NCBI RefSeq assembly: GCF_011046245.1
Contig: NZ_CP049241.1
Span: forward strand, 744,001-808,000
Length of the DNA: 64,000 nucleotides
Reading direction: 5' to 3'
Source: Allorhizobium pseudoryzae
GTDB lineage: Bacteria; Pseudomonadota; Alphaproteobacteria; Rhizobiales; Rhizobiaceae
Below the pieces are notes generated by a model. It did no database searches. It worked only from the letters and a program-made list of their open reading frames with translations, and had not been told where the DNA came from. Of this stretch, positions 38,331 through 50,124 are shown piece by piece. The stretch's first letter is position 1; each line of letters opens with the position of its first letter. A program made the translations under genes and the position numbers.

Positions 38331-39899
38331 TCAGGCCTTTGGCCGGCGCTTCAGGTTGCGGCGGATCATGCCGAGATCGGCACCGCCAATCACGAAGGCC
38401 GTGGCGAAGTAGACGACCATCGCGACACCGATCAGCACAAACAGCGCCATCACCTGATGGAGGAGACCCGTCTCCGGGGTCAGCCAGGGGCTGGCGAATC
38501 CAAGCGCATAGGTGAGCGCCGCACACATCACGCCGGTCGAAACCAGCAGCAGGATGGTGCGCCGCGCCAGCGCCCATTCCCATTTGAGGTGGCCGCGCCA
38601 CAACAGCGTCGAGATTAACAGCGCCGTATTGATCCAACCCGCCGTCGCCTCGGCCGTCGCAATGCCGCGCTCGGCGATCAGCGGGAAGAGCGAGATGGCG
38701 AGCGCCGAATTGACCACCACCGAGACGATGGTGAAGCGCATCGGCGTGCGGGTATCTTCGCGCGCATAAAAACCCGGCTGCAGCGCCTTGATCATCACGA
38801 AGCCGGGCAGTCCCAGGCCGTAGATGGCAAGGATCGAGGCAACCACCGCCGTATTGTCGGCCGAAAACGCGCCGCGCTCGTAAAGCACGCGGATGATGGC
38901 CTCGGAGAGCACCCAAAGCCCGCCGGCGGCAGGAAGCGTCAGGAACAGCACGAATTCCAGCGAACGGTTCTGGATGCCTTCCGCCTCCTTCATGTGCCCG
39001 GCCTTCAGCGCACGGGCAAGTTCCGGCAGAAGCACGACGCCGACGGCGACGCCCACCACGCCGAGCGGCAGCTGGTAGATTCGGTCCGCATATTGAAGGG
39101 CGGCAATCGCGCCTTCCTTGCCCGATGCAATCGCCTGGCCGATGATCTGGTTGATCTGCGTGATGCCGCCGGTGATTGCCGCCGGAATGGCGAGGATCAG
39201 CAAGCGCTTCACGTTCGGCGTCATTTTCGGCATGCGGAAGCGGATGCTGATGCCGGCGCGGATGACGCCGACATAGACGACGGCCAGCTGCAGCACGCCG
39301 GCAACCAGCACGCTCCAGGAAAGGTACCAGGCGGTCTGCAGCGGATCGGCGCCATTCCAGAGTGCGTAGAACAGCACGCTGATCATCACCAGGTTCAAAA
39401 AGACCGGCGCAATCGCGGCGGCAAAGAAGTGGTGCAGCGAATTCAGCATGCCGCTCATCATGGCCGTCAGCGACATGCACATGAGATAGGGGAACATGAC
39501 GATCGCCATGCGGATCGTCAGCGCCGTCTTTTCCGCATCATTGGCAAAACCCGGCGCAATGATGTAACGCACCAGCAAGGGCATCGAGAGCTGCATGGCA
39601 ATGGTGATGACCAGCAGCGCGGAAAACAGGACGCCGAAGACCTCTTCCGAGAAGCGCTTGGCGCCATCGACGCCGTTCGCCTCGATCTCCTTGGAGAAGA
39701 GCGGCACGAAGGCGGCATTGAAGGCGCCTTCGGCAAACAGGCGGCGGAAAAGGTTCGGAAAGCGGAAGGCGGCGTAAAACACGTCGGCCATCGGCCCGGT
39801 GCCGAGCGCTGCCGCCATCAGCGTTTCACGGGCAAAGCCGAACAGGCGGCTGCCGAGCGTGGCGCCGCCAACGGTCGCGAACTTCTTGACGAGGCTCAT
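38331..39899 (-). CDS. murJ: Lipid II flippase MurJ (MviN)
   Basis: A 522-residue membrane protein with about 14 helices that moves lipid II across the inner membrane. The N-terminal [27 protein letters not shown] and the conserved arginines and [22 protein letters not shown] region are MurJ hallmarks. The start ATG overlaps the glnD stop (ATGA), so expression is coupled to glnD. It is convergent with the M15 gene, eight bases away. Confidence 0.97.
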   Translation of the reverse strand: MSLVKKFATVGGATLGSRLFGFARETLMAAALGTGPMADVFYAAFRFPNLFRRLFAEGAFNAAFVPLFSKEIEANGVDGAKRFSEEVFGVLFSALLVITIAMQLSMPLLVRYIIAPGFANDAEKTALTIRMAIVMFPYLMCMSLTAMMSGMLNSLHHFFAAAIAPVFLNLVMISVLFYALWNGADPLQTAWYLSWSVLVAGVLQLAVVYVGVIRAGISIRFRMPKMTPNVKRLLILAIPAAITGGITQINQIIGQAIASGKEGAIAALQYADRIYQLPLGVVGVAVGVVLLPELARALKAGHMKEAEGIQNRSLEFVLFLTLPAAGGLWVLSEAIIRVLYERGAFSADNTAVVASILAIYGLGLPGFVMIKALQPGFYAREDTRTPMRFTIVSVVVNSALAISLFPLIAERGIATAEATAGWINTALLISTLLWRGHLKWEWALARRTILLLVSTGVMCAALTYALGFASPWLTPETGLLHQVMALFVLIGVAMVVYFATAFVIGGADLGMIRRNLKRRPKA

Positions 39900-42736
39900 G
39901 CTTCAGCCCGGTTCTTGCGCGGCGCATTGTCGGCGGCGACAGCGGCCGGATCCGGCGCGATGATGCCGGACGGCATGCCCCGGCGCAACTCGTCCTCCTG
40001 CTCGGAAATCACCGTCTTCAGCCGCTGCACGATCGTGCCCTGGCGGTTCTCGTTGGTCACTTTCTGGCCGACGAGGTCCGTCACGTAGAAGGTGTCGATC
40101 ACCTTTTCGCCGAAGGTGGTGATGCGCGCCGAATGAATGTCGAGCGACAGATCCGCCAACACCACCGTCATGTCGGCGAGCAAGCCCGGACGGTCGAGAC
40201 CTTCGACCTCGATGACGGTGAACTTGTTCGACAGCGTGTTCGAGATCGTCGCAGACGGATGCACGGTGAAGGTCTTGTTGCGCTTCTTCGCCTTGGCGCG
40301 GGTAGCAATCACCTCCGGGAGGCGCTTCTTACCGGCCAGCACGTCTTCGATCATGCGGCAGACGGTGGCAGCGCGGCGCAACTCGTCCTCGGCGTTCTGG
40401 AACTCGCGATTGATGAGGATGGTGTCGAGCGCCCGGCCATCGGTCGTGGTGTAGATCTGCGCATCGGCGATGTTGGCACCGGCTGCCGCACAGGCGCCGG
40501 CAATGATGGAGAGAAGGCGCGGATGGTCCGGTGCGAGCACCGTGATTTCGGTGATCGCGCGGAAACTGTCGGTGCGCACCATGGTGGCGAGCGCCTTGCC
40601 GGCCTTGTCCGCCTCGCGGATGAAATGCACGTGCCGCACCTGGTCTTCAAGAGCGACCGAGAGCAGATACGGCTGATAATGCAGCCGCGAATAGGTCTTG
40701 CGGTCCTTCTGGCTCCAGGATTCCAGCGCGTTCGCCAGCGTCTCTTCCGCCGCCTTGGCGCGCTCCTTGCGCGACACCTCAGAAAAGCCGCCAGAGAGCA
40801 GCAGTTCCGTCTCGTAATAGAGCGTGCGCAGCAACTGCCCCTTCCAGCCGTTCCACACACCGGGGCCGACTGCCCGGATATCGCAGATGGTCAGAACCAG
40901 CAGCATCTTCAGCCGGTCGAGCGATTGCACCTTCTCGGCAAAATCGGTGATCGTCTTGCGGTCGTGCAGATCGCGGGTCTGGGCCACCATCGACATCAGG
41001 AGATGCTGGTCGATCAGCCAGGCGACGAGTTCCACCTGCTTCGGCTTGAGACCGAACCGGGGCCCGAGCTTGCGGGCCACGCGGGCGCCGGCCACCGAAT
41101 GATCCTCCGGGCGACCCTTGGCGATATCGTGCAGCAGGACCGCGACGTAGAGCGCCTCGCGTTCCTCGATATGCGGCATCAGCTTGTTGGCGAGCGGATG
41201 TTCGTCGGCGAAACGGCCCTTGTCGATGTTGGACAACGCCTCGACGGCGCGGATCAGGTGTTCATCGACCGTGTAGTGATGATACATGCTGAACTGCATC
41301 ATCGCGACGATCTTGCCGAATTCCGGGATGAAGCGACCGAGAACACCAGCCTCGTTCATGCGTCGGAGCGTCAGCGCCGGTTCGAGCCGCGATGTGAGGA
41401 TCGACAGGAACAGCCGGTTGGCCTCGGCATCCTCGCGCAGGTCGTCATTGATGAGGGAAAGGCCGCGGGTGACGGCCTTCAGGGCATCCGGGTGGTATTC
41501 CAGACCATGCAGATCCGCCACATGGAAGAGGCGGATGATGCTGACCGGATCCCGCTTGAAGACATTCGGATCGGCCAGCGCGATGCGGCCCTGATCCTCG
41601 ACGAAATCGGAGCTGCCGGGGATCTTGCGGACGCGGCGGCGGAAACGGGAGATGACGCCGGTCAGGCCCGGTGCCGGTTTTGCCTGCTCTTCCTCCAGCG
41701 CCGAGCAGAGAATGCGGGTCAGGTCGCCGACATCCTTCGTCACCAGGAAATAGTGTTTCATGAAGCGCTCGACGGCCGAAAGCGTCGCGCGGTTATGGTA
41801 GCCGAGGCTTTCGGCGATCTCGCGCTGGATATCGAAGGACAGGCGCTCCTCGGCCTTGCCGGTCAGGAAATGCATCTGGCAGCGTACCGCCCAGAGAAAA
41901 TCTTCCGCCTTCTGGAACAGGCGCAGTTCCTGGCGGGAGAGAACGCCGAGCTTCACCAGTTGCGCGGTGTCCCGCACGCGGTAGTGATATTTGGCGATCC
42001 AGAACAGCGTCTGGATATCGCGCAGGCCACCCTTGCCTTCTTTCACGTTCGGCTCGACCAGATAGCGGGTATCGCCGGCCTTCTGGTGGCGCTGATCGCG
42101 CTCGGCCAGTTTGGCCAGGATGAAATCCTGTCCGCCATTGCTGACGATTTCCGCATCGAACCGCGTCTGCAATTCGTCGGCCAGCGCCACATTGCCGCAG
42201 ATCGGACGCATTTCGAGAATGGCCGTGCGGATCGTCATGTCCTGCTTGGACAGCGCGATGCATTCATCCACCGTGCGCGTGGCGTGACCAACCTTGAAGC
42301 CAAGGTCCCAGAGAATATAGAGCAGGAACTCGACCGCCTTGCGCATGTCCTCGGTATTCTTCGGCGGCAGGACGAACAGCAGGTCGATATCGGACCCCGG
42401 CGCCAGCGTTCCGCGGCCGTAACCACCAACGGCGGTGACGGATACCTTTTCGGCAGCGGCCTTGTAGAGGTGTTTCGTCACCGTCTCGTAGATCGCGGCA
42501 ATCAACTGATCCTGGACCCAGGAAATGCGTTCGGCGCAGTTCAGCCCGCTGCCATCCTTCGCCAGAAGTTCGCGCGCCTTGTCGCGTCCTTCGTTGCTGG
42601 CGCGGCGGAAGAGAGGCAGAAGGGCAGCGCGCATTTCCAAAAGCTTCATCGAACCGCGCTTCAGGATGGCCTCGCAATCCCGGCGCAGGCCGTCCACATC
42701 CAGCAGTTCCGTGTAGTCGATTTCCTGTCTTGCCAT
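39896..42736 (-). CDS. glnD: Bifunctional uridylyltransferase/uridylyl-removing enzyme GlnD
   Basis: A 946-residue nitrogen sensor that adds UMP to PII proteins when glutamine is low and removes it when high. Domains in order: nucleotidyltransferase ([21 protein letters not shown] near residue 105), linker domain, HD hydrolase ([14 protein letters not shown] near 520), and two C-terminal ACT domains (starting near [15 protein letters not shown] and [19 protein letters not shown]). The ATG at 42736 gives the conserved start; upstream sequence in frame is not homologous. It overlaps murJ by four bases. Confidence 0.97.
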   Translation of the reverse strand: MARQEIDYTELLDVDGLRRDCEAILKRGSMKLLEMRAALLPLFRRASNEGRDKARELLAKDGSGLNCAERISWVQDQLIAAIYETVTKHLYKAAAEKVSVTAVGGYGRGTLAPGSDIDLLFVLPPKNTEDMRKAVEFLLYILWDLGFKVGHATRTVDECIALSKQDMTIRTAILEMRPICGNVALADELQTRFDAEIVSNGGQDFILAKLAERDQRHQKAGDTRYLVEPNVKEGKGGLRDIQTLFWIAKYHYRVRDTAQLVKLGVLSRQELRLFQKAEDFLWAVRCQMHFLTGKAEERLSFDIQREIAESLGYHNRATLSAVERFMKHYFLVTKDVGDLTRILCSALEEEQAKPAPGLTGVISRFRRRVRKIPGSSDFVEDQGRIALADPNVFKRDPVSIIRLFHVADLHGLEYHPDALKAVTRGLSLINDDLREDAEANRLFLSILTSRLEPALTLRRMNEAGVLGRFIPEFGKIVAMMQFSMYHHYTVDEHLIRAVEALSNIDKGRFADEHPLANKLMPHIEEREALYVAVLLHDIAKGRPEDHSVAGARVARKLGPRFGLKPKQVELVAWLIDQHLLMSMVAQTRDLHDRKTITDFAEKVQSLDRLKMLLVLTICDIRAVGPGVWNGWKGQLLRTLYYETELLLSGGFSEVSRKERAKAAEETLANALESWSQKDRKTYSRLHYQPYLLSVALEDQVRHVHFIREADKAGKALATMVRTDSFRAITEITVLAPDHPRLLSIIAGACAAAGANIADAQIYTTTDGRALDTILINREFQNAEDELRRAATVCRMIEDVLAGKKRLPEVIATRAKAKKRNKTFTVHPSATISNTLSNKFTVIEVEGLDRPGLLADMTVVLADLSLDIHSARITTFGEKVIDTFYVTDLVGQKVTNENRQGTIVQRLKTVISEQEDELRRGMPSGIIAPDPAAVAADNAPRKNRAEA

Positions 42737-42936
42737 GTCTTCCTGCCGCTGCGCCCCGCACGCTCCAGCCATGACACCGCACGCTTGCACGGAGGTTTCA
42801 GCCTGGAACACAATTCCTTTGGATTGGATCACTGCGGCACAGTTCAGCCCAATCCCTTTCAAAGCGGTTCATGGTATGATCTGCTTACCGCCTGCAAGTC
42901 AACTTTTGCCCTTGGTGGTTTCCGAGCCGTTACCGT

Positions 42937-43932
42937 TCAGTGTTGTCTTTTGAGGGTCCGCCACTGCGACGGACTGGTGCCTGTGACGCGGCGGAATTCC
43001 CGATTGAAGTTGGATTTGGTGGAAAAGCCGCAGTCGAACATCACCGTGGTCAGCGGTTTGTCAGTTTCTTCCAGCAGACGGCAGGCCTCCCGGATGCGGC
43101 GATTGTTGACGAATTGCGAGACATTGAGGCCGGTTGCCCGGTTGATGACGGCGGAGAGATCCCTGGCCGGCATCTGCGCCTTTCGCGCCAGCCTGGCGAG
43201 GCTAAGGTTCTCCTGCGCATAAAGCGCCTCGGCATCCAGTGCCGTGCGGATGCGTTGGAGGGCCGCTTCATCCTCCGGCGAGATATGGAGGTTCGTCTTT
43301 TGTATCTCAGCCGGCGAGATGACTTCCCGCTCCGGCCAGAGGTAATAGATGCCGGTAATAAGGATGGCGCCGATGTTCATGCCCGTCACCGCCATCGGCA
43401 CATAATCATTGCCGTAGAAGAAGGTGAAGGCCGACAGAAGCGCATCGGTGAACGCAAAGAAGATCAGCAGGATGGCGGTCACCCGCGCCGCCCTCACGAC
43501 GGCCGAGGTTTTCTGCAGTGCCGGCTCCGTAATCTCGTCCTCAACCGTCAGACGCCAGATCACCACCGCATAGCCCAGAAAGATGACAAGCAGCAGCGGA
43601 TCGACAAACCAGGGCGCGAAGGCGACGCCCAGCGCCAGTAGCAGCGGCGGAAGAACATGCGGCCACGGATTGGCCACTGGCGCCGAGGACAGCGCCCGGA
43701 AGGCAAGATAGGCGAGCGGCGGCATGATCGCCGCCGTCACCGGCTGCACCAGCATCAGAGGCTGGACACCATACCCAAAGCGCAGGCCGATGATCATCCC
43801 CTGCAGGGCGTAGAGGCAGAGGAAAGCCATGAGATAACGCCGCGACCCGGGCGCTTCCACGCCCTTGAGGTTGCGGTAGAGGATCAGTGCGACGACGAGG
43901 CCGGCGATGAAGGGAAGTGGAACGGAAAGCAA
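42937..43932 (-). CDS. Membrane-anchored AraC-family regulator
   Basis: A 331-residue protein with about seven hydrophobic helices in residues 1-200 and a C-terminal AraC DNA-binding domain (about 230-331; LARLARKAQMPARDLSAVINRAT, FDCGFSTKSNFNREFRRVTGTSPSQWR). It presumably senses a membrane or external signal and controls genes directly from the membrane. No target gene is adjacent in the same direction. It lies between glnD and a repeat-rich gap before mutS. Confidence 0.85.
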   Translation of the reverse strand: MLSVPLPFIAGLVVALILYRNLKGVEAPGSRRYLMAFLCLYALQGMIIGLRFGYGVQPLMLVQPVTAAIMPPLAYLAFRALSSAPVANPWPHVLPPLLLALGVAFAPWFVDPLLLVIFLGYAVVIWRLTVEDEITEPALQKTSAVVRAARVTAILLIFFAFTDALLSAFTFFYGNDYVPMAVTGMNIGAILITGIYYLWPEREVISPAEIQKTNLHISPEDEAALQRIRTALDAEALYAQENLSLARLARKAQMPARDLSAVINRATGLNVSQFVNNRRIREACRLLEETDKPLTTVMFDCGFSTKSNFNREFRRVTGTSPSQWRTLKRQH

Positions 43933-44088
43933 ATGCGCCGCCTTGAGATCTCAACCATGATCGAGGACGCCCTTACCATGTTCCAGACCAATGCGCAGGG
44001 GTGAAAAGCATCTCGCTTGTGACCAGTCGGAGGGGGCGCATTGCCACCTCGGTTGAGCGAGCGGTCGTTCTTGGTTCAGGAGCAAAAT

Positions 44089-44128
44089 CCCCCTCTGGCT
44101 GCCGCCATCTCCCCCACAAGGGGGGAGA
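44089..44128 (+). repeat. 40-bp inverted repeat, left copy
   Basis: Starts CCCCCTCTGGCTGCCGCC and ends in the hairpin TCTCCCCC-ACAAG-GGGGGAGA. It is the exact reverse complement of 44242-44281. Confidence 0.85.
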
Positions 44129-44241
44129 ACCGGATGCGAGCGCCTCCTGCAGTTGCTGCCCCCCACAGCGGGGATATGCGTCAGACGATAGAAGTGTCTC
44201 CTGATAACCCTCTCCGCGGAAGGCGACGGTGCTGTGTCCGG

Positions 44242-44281
44242 TCTCCCCCCTTGTGGGGGAGATGGCGGCAGCCAGAGGGGG
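44242..44281 (-). repeat. 40-bp inverted repeat, right copy
   Basis: Exact reverse complement of 44089-44128. Its hairpin (TCTCCCCCC-TTGT-GGGGGAGA) followed by GGCGGCAGCC lies directly after mutS on the minus strand and could act as a transcript end, though no T run follows. Confidence 0.85.
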
Positions 44282-44283
44282 TG

Positions 44284-47022
44284 TTATGCCGACACGAGTT
44301 GCTTCTTCAGGGCATAGAGCGCATCGAGCGCCTCGCGCGGGGTCATGTCATCAGGGTTGATCGCCTTCAGCGCCTCTTCCACCTTGGACGGGCCGCGCTT
44401 TTCCTGCTCCTTGCGCACCGCCACCTGGAAAAGCGGCAGGTCGTCGATCAGCTGGCTGGCCGGGTTCTTGCGGTCGGCATCTTCCAGCTTGTTCAACACA
44501 TCGCGGGCGCGGGAGACAACGGCCTCCGGCAGGCCGGCAAGTTTCGCCACCTGGATGCCGTAGGAACGGTCCGCCGCGCCGGGACCGACCTCGTGCAGGA
44601 AGATGACGTCGCCATCCCATTCCTTCACCCGCATGGTGGCGTTCGACAGCCGGTTCAGCTTTTCAGACAGCGCCGTCAGCTCGTGGAAATGGGTGGCAAA
44701 GAGGCCGCGGCAGCGGTTTGCCTCATGCAGATGCTCCACCGCCGCCCAGGCGATCGACAGGCCGTCGAAGGTCGCGGTGCCGCGGCCGATCTCGTCCAGG
44801 ATCACCAGCGAGCGGTCGGTCGCCTGATTGAGGATCGCCGCCGTCTCGACCATTTCCACCATGAAGGTGGAACGACCCCGCGCCAGATCGTCGGAGGCCC
44901 CGACGCGGGAAAACAGACGATCCACCACGCCGATCTGCGCACGGCTGGCCGGAACGAAGGAGCCCATCTGGGCGAGAATGGCGATCAGCGCGTTCTGGCG
45001 CAGGAAGGTCGATTTACCGCCCATGTTCGGGCCGGTCAGCAGCCAGAGTGCGCCGAAGCCGCCATCGACCTTCGGCGAGAGATCGCAGTCATTGGCAATG
45101 AAGGTGCCGGAGGACTGGCGGCGCAGCGCCTGCTCCACCACCGGATGCCGTCCGCCTTCGATTGAGAACTGGCGGGAGCCATCCACATCCGGCCGGCAGT
45201 AGTTCCACTCCTCGGCGAGAAGGGCGAGGCCTGCCGCGACATCGATCACCGCAAGCGCCCGCGCACCGGCTTTGATCGCATCGGCAGCCGCCAGCACGGC
45301 AGAGGTCATCTTGTCGAAGGCATCGAGCTCGATGGTGAGCGCCTGGTCTGCGGCATTGGCGATCCGGCTTTCGAGATCCGCCAGTTCGGTCGTGGTAAAG
45401 CGCATCGCGTTCGCCATGGTTTGGCGATGGATGAAGCGCGCCTTGGCCTCCGGCGTATCGGTCATCGGCCCGGCATTGCCGGCGGTCACTTCGATGAAAT
45501 AGCCCAGCACATTGTTGTGCTTGATCTTCAGCGACTTGATACCCGTCTCGTCCGCATATTGCAGCTGCAGACCGGCAATCACCCGGCGCGACTGGTCGCG
45601 CAGCGCCCGCACTTCATCGAGCTCCGGAAAGGCACCGTCACGCACGAAGCCGCCGTCGCGCTTCAGAAGCGGCATCTCGTCGGACAGCGTTTCGGCGAGC
45701 AACTGCTCGACCGACAGCGGCAAGGCCTGGAGATCCGTGAGCGCCACCGACAATTCATCCGGCAGCAGTGCCGGTGCCAGCAGATCCGCGACACGGCGTG
45801 CGGCAGACAGCCCCTGGCGGATGCCATCGAGATCCCGCGGGCCGCCGCGGTCGAGCGCCAGCCGAGACAAGGCACGCGGCATGTCGGGTACGTGTTTCAG
45901 CGCGGTGCGCAACTCTCCGCACAGCGAGGGCTCGTCGATCAGGAAGGCAACACTGTCGAGGCGGCCGTTAATGCTGTCGGGATCGGTGAGCGGCGACATC
46001 AGCCGCTCGGCGAGCAGGCGCGCACCGCCGCCGGTGACGGTGCGGTCGATCGCCTTCAAAAGCGAGCCATCCCGGTCCCCCGACAGCGTTCGGGTGAGTT
46101 CCAGATTGGCGCGTGTCGCCGGATCGATGAAGAGGGTGGAGGCGCCGCTTTCGCGCTCGGGCGCACTCAAGGGCGGGCGTTCGGCAATCTGCGTCTTTTC
46201 CACATAGGCGACTGCGGCCGCCGCCGCCGCCAGTTCCGCACGCGAAAACGTTCCGAAACCATCCAGCGTGCCGACGCCGAAATAGCGGGTGATGCGGCTC
46301 TCGGCCGTCGCACTGTCGAACAGCACGCCCGGCTGCGGCACCGCGATGCGGCCGAGAATGTCGAAGGTCGCCTTGAGGTCGGGATCGTGGAAGACCGTGT
46401 CCGGCACGATCAATTCGCGCGGCTCGATGCGCAGGATATCCGCCAGCAGGCGCAGCGGCGTCGTTTCCGCCAGCCGGAAAACGCCGGTGGAAATATCGAT
46501 CCAGGCAAGCGCCATCTGCGTCTCGGCGCCGCCGCGAATGCGCGCAAGCGCCATCAGGTAATTGGATTCCGACGGCGACAGCAGCTTCTCTTCCGTCAGC
46601 GTGCCGGGTGTGACCAGCCGCACGACATCGCGCTTGACGACGGATTTCGAGCCGCGCTTCCTGGCTTCTGCCGGATCTTCCACCTGTTCGCAGACGGCGA
46701 CCCGGAAGCCGAGCGAAATCAGCTTCTGCAGATAGTCATCCGCCGCATGGATCGGCACGCCGCACATCGGGATATCGTGGCCCATGTGCTGGCCGCGTTT
46801 GGTGAGCGTGATGCCGAGCGCACGCGAGGCCTCCACGGCATCCTCGAAGAACAGCTCGTAGAAATCGCCCATGCGATAGAAGAGCAGCGAATCCGGATTG
46901 TTCGCCTTGATCTCGATATACTGCTCCATCATCGGGGTCGCCGTCGCGCGGCTCTCCGGCGAGATGAGTTCTGCTGCATTCAAGGCTTCTGATGTAAGGC
47001 GTTCCAAGAGCGTTCCGGCCAT
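44284..47022 (-). CDS. mutS: DNA mismatch repair protein MutS
   Basis: A 912-residue mismatch-recognition ATPase. The mismatch-binding motif [11 protein letters not shown] is near residue 55; Walker A is [14 protein letters not shown] near 655; [18 protein letters not shown] and ATHFHELT complete the ATPase; a C-terminal dimerisation/beta-clamp region follows. The ATG at 47022 is chosen although its ribosome-binding site is weak; other in-frame starts upstream overlap the promoter region of the divergent malic enzyme gene. Confidence 0.96.
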   Translation of the reverse strand: MAGTLLERLTSEALNAAELISPESRATATPMMEQYIEIKANNPDSLLFYRMGDFYELFFEDAVEASRALGITLTKRGQHMGHDIPMCGVPIHAADDYLQKLISLGFRVAVCEQVEDPAEARKRGSKSVVKRDVVRLVTPGTLTEEKLLSPSESNYLMALARIRGGAETQMALAWIDISTGVFRLAETTPLRLLADILRIEPRELIVPDTVFHDPDLKATFDILGRIAVPQPGVLFDSATAESRITRYFGVGTLDGFGTFSRAELAAAAAAVAYVEKTQIAERPPLSAPERESGASTLFIDPATRANLELTRTLSGDRDGSLLKAIDRTVTGGGARLLAERLMSPLTDPDSINGRLDSVAFLIDEPSLCGELRTALKHVPDMPRALSRLALDRGGPRDLDGIRQGLSAARRVADLLAPALLPDELSVALTDLQALPLSVEQLLAETLSDEMPLLKRDGGFVRDGAFPELDEVRALRDQSRRVIAGLQLQYADETGIKSLKIKHNNVLGYFIEVTAGNAGPMTDTPEAKARFIHRQTMANAMRFTTTELADLESRIANAADQALTIELDAFDKMTSAVLAAADAIKAGARALAVIDVAAGLALLAEEWNYCRPDVDGSRQFSIEGGRHPVVEQALRRQSSGTFIANDCDLSPKVDGGFGALWLLTGPNMGGKSTFLRQNALIAILAQMGSFVPASRAQIGVVDRLFSRVGASDDLARGRSTFMVEMVETAAILNQATDRSLVILDEIGRGTATFDGLSIAWAAVEHLHEANRCRGLFATHFHELTALSEKLNRLSNATMRVKEWDGDVIFLHEVGPGAADRSYGIQVAKLAGLPEAVVSRARDVLNKLEDADRKNPASQLIDDLPLFQVAVRKEQEKRGPSKVEEALKAINPDDMTPREALDALYALKKQLVSA

Positions 47023-47126
47023 TTTTTGTTGCGCGGTCTGGCTGGCGACCTTATCGATTATTCCCCCGATAACACAACAGAGCGTGTCCGTGCCTGGCCG
47101 GATGCCCACAACATGCTGGAGGAGAC

Positions 47127-49421
47127 ATGGTGAAGGACAGCCGCACGGAGGGAACCCCACGCAAGCGTGCATCGGTGACGGAGCAGGAGGCACTTGATTT
47201 CCACAGCACCGGTCGCCCCGGCAAACTGGAAATCATGCCGACCAAGCCGATGGCGACGCAGCGCGACCTGTCGCTTGCCTATTCGCCGGGCGTCGCCGTG
47301 CCGGTGAAGGCCATCGCCGCCGACCCGGCCACGGCCTATGACTACACGACCCGCGGCAACATGGTGGCGGTTATTTCCAACGGCACCGCCATTCTCGGCC
47401 TTGGCAATTTGGGCGCGCTGGCCTCCAAGCCGGTGATGGAGGGCAAGTCGGTCCTCTTCAAGCGGTTCGCCGACGTCGATTCCATCGATCTCGAGGTCGA
47501 TACGGAAAATGTCGACGAGTTCATCAACTGCGTACGTTACCTCGGCCCCTCCTTCGGCGGCATCAACCTGGAGGACATCAAGGCGCCGGAATGCTTCATC
47601 ATCGAAAGCCGCCTGCGCGAGCTGATGGATATCCCGGTCTTCCACGATGACCAGCACGGCACCGCGATCATCGCCGCCGCCGGCCTTATCAACGCGCTGG
47701 AACTGACCGGCCGCGACCTGAAAACGACGAAGCTCGTCTGCAACGGCGCAGGTGCTGCTGCCATTGCCTGTATCGAACTCATCAAGGCGATGGGCTTCAA
47801 TCCGGAGAACATCATTCTCTGCGACACCAAGGGCGTGATCTACCAGGGTCGCACCGAAGGCATGAACCAGTGGAAGAGCGCGCACGCGGTGAAGACCGAC
47901 CGGCGCACCCTGGAAGAGGCGATGAAGGGCGCGGACGTGGTGTTCGGCCTGTCGCAGAAGGGTGCCTTCACCGAAGCGATGATCCGCTCCATGGCAGAGC
48001 GCCCGATCATCTTCGCCATGGCCAATCCGGACCCGGAAATCACGCCGGAGGAAGTGGCGCGCATTCGCGACGATGCGATCATGGCGACCGGCCGGTCCGA
48101 CTATCCGAACCAGGTCAACAACGTGCTCGGTTTCCCTTACATCTTCCGCGGTGCGCTGGACGTTCGGGCGCGGCAGATCAATGATGCGATGAAGATTGCC
48201 GCCGCCGAAGCGCTGGCGAACCTTGCGCGCGAAGATGTGCCGGACGATGTCGCCGCGGCGTACCAGGGCGTGCGCCCCCGCTTCGGGCCACAATATATCA
48301 TTCCGGTGCCCTTCGATCCGCGGCTGATCTCCGCCATTCCGGTGGCTGTCGCGAAGGCCGCGATCGAAAGCGGTGCCGCGCGCCGTGTGATCGAGGATCT
48401 CGACGCCTATGGTCGTGAACTGTCTGCCCGCCGCGATCCGATCGCCGCCACCACGCAAGGCATCTACGAGCAGGTGCGCCGCCGGCCGAAGCGCGTTGTG
48501 TTTGCCGAAGCGGAAGAAGAGCAGGTCATGCGCGCTGCCGTTTCCTTCATCACGCAAGGGCTCGGCACGGCCATCCTGCTCGGTCGTGACGATGTCATCC
48601 GCACCACTGCAGAGCGCGCCGGCATCGAACTGGACCGTCCGGGCATCGAGATCGTCAATGCGCGTCTGTCGAACCGCGTCGAAGCCTATATCGATTACCT
48701 CTATGCCCGCCTGCAGCGGGAAGGCTATCTGCAACGCGACGTGCAGCGCCTGATCCACAACGACCGCAACCATTTTGCCGCCTGCATGGTGGCGCTCGGC
48801 GATGCGGATGCCATGGTGACCGGCACGACCCGCAACTATGCGACGGCTCTTTCGGACGTGCGTCGCTGCATCGATGCCAAGCCGGGCCACAAGGTGATCG
48901 GGGTATCCATCGTCGTCTCGCGCGGACGGACGGTGTTCGTGACCGATACGGCCGTGCACGACATGCCGAGCGCGGAAGAGCTGGCGGACATTGCCTGCGA
49001 GGCCGCCCGCATGGCGCGGCGCATGGGCTACGAACCGCGCGTCGCGATGCTGGCCTATTCGACCTTTGGCCAGCCGCGCGGCGAACGCTCCGAACGGGTG
49101 CGCGAAGCCGTGAAGATCCTCGACCAGCGCCGCCTGGATTTCGAGTATGACGGCGAAATGGGTGCCGATATCGCCTTGAGTGCCGCCCGGATGGAGCAGT
49201 ATCCGTTCTGCCGGCTCTCCAACACCGCCAATGTGCTGGTGATGCCGGCGATCCATTCGGCTGCGATCTCGACCCGCATGCTCGAAGAACTCGGCGGCTC
49301 GACGCTGATCGGGCCGCTCCTCGTCGGCCTCGACAAGTCGGTGCAGATCACCTCTATGGGGGCAAAAGACAGCGACATCCTGAACATGGCGGCCATTGCC
49401 GCCTACAACGCCTCCATGTGA
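47127..49421 (+). CDS. maeB: NADP-dependent malic enzyme with C-terminal phosphotransacetylase-like domain
   Basis: A 764-residue two-domain enzyme. The malic enzyme domain (about residues 1-430) has [16 protein letters not shown] and the nucleotide-binding [11 protein letters not shown]; the C-terminal 330 residues resemble phosphotransacetylase ([30 protein letters not shown]) but serve regulation or oligomerisation. It converts malate to pyruvate. Its position between mutS and olsB matches tme of Sinorhizobium meliloti. GGAGGAG precedes the ATG. It is divergent from mutS. Confidence 0.95.
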   Translation: MVKDSRTEGTPRKRASVTEQEALDFHSTGRPGKLEIMPTKPMATQRDLSLAYSPGVAVPVKAIAADPATAYDYTTRGNMVAVISNGTAILGLGNLGALASKPVMEGKSVLFKRFADVDSIDLEVDTENVDEFINCVRYLGPSFGGINLEDIKAPECFIIESRLRELMDIPVFHDDQHGTAIIAAAGLINALELTGRDLKTTKLVCNGAGAAAIACIELIKAMGFNPENIILCDTKGVIYQGRTEGMNQWKSAHAVKTDRRTLEEAMKGADVVFGLSQKGAFTEAMIRSMAERPIIFAMANPDPEITPEEVARIRDDAIMATGRSDYPNQVNNVLGFPYIFRGALDVRARQINDAMKIAAAEALANLAREDVPDDVAAAYQGVRPRFGPQYIIPVPFDPRLISAIPVAVAKAAIESGAARRVIEDLDAYGRELSARRDPIAATTQGIYEQVRRRPKRVVFAEAEEEQVMRAAVSFITQGLGTAILLGRDDVIRTTAERAGIELDRPGIEIVNARLSNRVEAYIDYLYARLQREGYLQRDVQRLIHNDRNHFAACMVALGDADAMVTGTTRNYATALSDVRRCIDAKPGHKVIGVSIVVSRGRTVFVTDTAVHDMPSAEELADIACEAARMARRMGYEPRVAMLAYSTFGQPRGERSERVREAVKILDQRRLDFEYDGEMGADIALSAARMEQYPFCRLSNTANVLVMPAIHSAAISTRMLEELGGSTLIGPLLVGLDKSVQITSMGAKDSDILNMAAIAAYNASM

Positions 49422-49439
49422 TCGTTCTTGCCGGAGGGT

Positions 49440-49477
49440 CTCGCGTAGATTAGACTTCAAGTCGAATTCCACGCGAG
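49440..49477. promoter_or_regulatory. Candidate operator of the Phd/PIN module: nested palindrome
   Basis: CTCGCGT (49440-49446) and ACGCGAG (49471-49477) form a seven-base inverted repeat that encloses a second palindrome, GACTTCAAGTC (49453-49463). It lies right before the antitoxin start at 49484, overlapping its ribosome-binding site. Antitoxins of the Phd family repress their own promoters through such palindromes. Confidence 0.5.
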
Positions 49478-49483
49478 GCCTCC

Positions 49484-49735
49484 ATGAAGACGGTCAGCCT
49501 ACAGGAAGCCCAGTCGCATCTCGCGCGTCTCGTTGATGAGGCGTCCAAGGGCGATGCCTTCGTCATTGCAAAGGACGGCAGACCGGCGGTGAAGGTGGTG
49601 CCTTTGCCGGTGGAGGAGAAGCCGGTTGCGAAGAGGAAGCGTCGTGCCGGGTTCCTGAAGGGTGAGGCATCCCTTCATTCAGACTTCGACAGTCTCTACG
49701 CCAAGGACATCGAAGAGATGTTCTACGGGAAATGA
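49484..49735 (+). CDS. Phd/YefM-type antitoxin
   Basis: An 83-residue protein with the Phd/YefM DNA-binding domain (KTVSLQEAQSHLARLVDEA, VIAKDGRPAVKVVPL) and a basic middle (KRKRR) before a toxin-binding tail. It would neutralise the PIN toxin encoded next and repress the operon. It overlaps the toxin gene by four bases (ATGA). A nested palindrome precedes it. Confidence 0.9.
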   Translation: MKTVSLQEAQSHLARLVDEASKGDAFVIAKDGRPAVKVVPLPVEEKPVAKRKRRAGFLKGEASLHSDFDSLYAKDIEEMFYGK

Positions 49736-50118
49736 AGGTCCTTGCCGACACACATATTCTCGCATGGTTCGCTGAGGACGCTGCCGAACTGACGGCGGAC
49801 ATGCGGGCTATCATCGAAGATGACGAAAACATCCTGTTTTTCAGCTCTGCCAGCATCTGGGAACTGGCCATCAAGAAGGCGCTGAAAAAGGTGAATTTCC
49901 GTCTTGAGCCCAGAACCTTGCATCGAGCCCTGCTGATCAACGGCTTCGAAGAGCTGTCGGTAACGTCATTTCACGCGCTCTTGGTCGAGACTCTGCCGCC
50001 CATTCACAAGGATCCGTTCGATCGGCTCCTGATCGCACAGGCGACCCACGAAGACATGCTTCTTCTCACCTCGGATGCGACCGTCGCCCAATACGAGGGA
50101 CCGATCCGGCTCGTGTGA
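49732..50118 (+). CDS. PIN-domain toxin (VapC family)
   Basis: A 128-residue PIN-domain nuclease with acidic residues D6 (LADTHIL), E44 (SIWELAIK), D94/D97 (KDPFDRLL) and D115 (TSDATVAQY). The DPFDRLLIAQA stretch is typical of PIN toxins paired with Phd-type antitoxins. It would cleave RNA when free of the antitoxin. It ends just before the convergent olsB. Confidence 0.92.
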   Translation: MKVLADTHILAWFAEDAAELTADMRAIIEDDENILFFSSASIWELAIKKALKKVNFRLEPRTLHRALLINGFEELSVTSFHALLVETLPPIHKDPFDRLLIAQATHEDMLLLTSDATVAQYEGPIRLV

Positions 50119-50124
50119 ACCGGA

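Larger units (their letters stand above)
43933..44283. other. 351-base intergenic region with a perfect inverted repeat pair
   Basis: No gene is supported. The right part is framed by two exact 40-base inverted copies (44089-44128 and 44242-44281). Between them are 113 bases, GC-rich, with further short palindromes. The second copy ends two bases before the mutS stop codon. Confidence 0.6.

Noticed and set aside
40133-43222. Very long open frame (over 1000 codons) on the plus strand opposite glnD
   Set aside because: It is a shadow of glnD: high GC and glnD codon use remove stops in the opposite frame. The peptide is rich in Arg, His, Gln and Asp, with no domain and no ribosome-binding site.
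47058-49472. Open frame of about 800 codons on the minus strand opposite the malic enzyme
   Set aside because: Same kind of antisense shadow; composition is low-complexity His/Arg/Asp and no homologous motif is visible.
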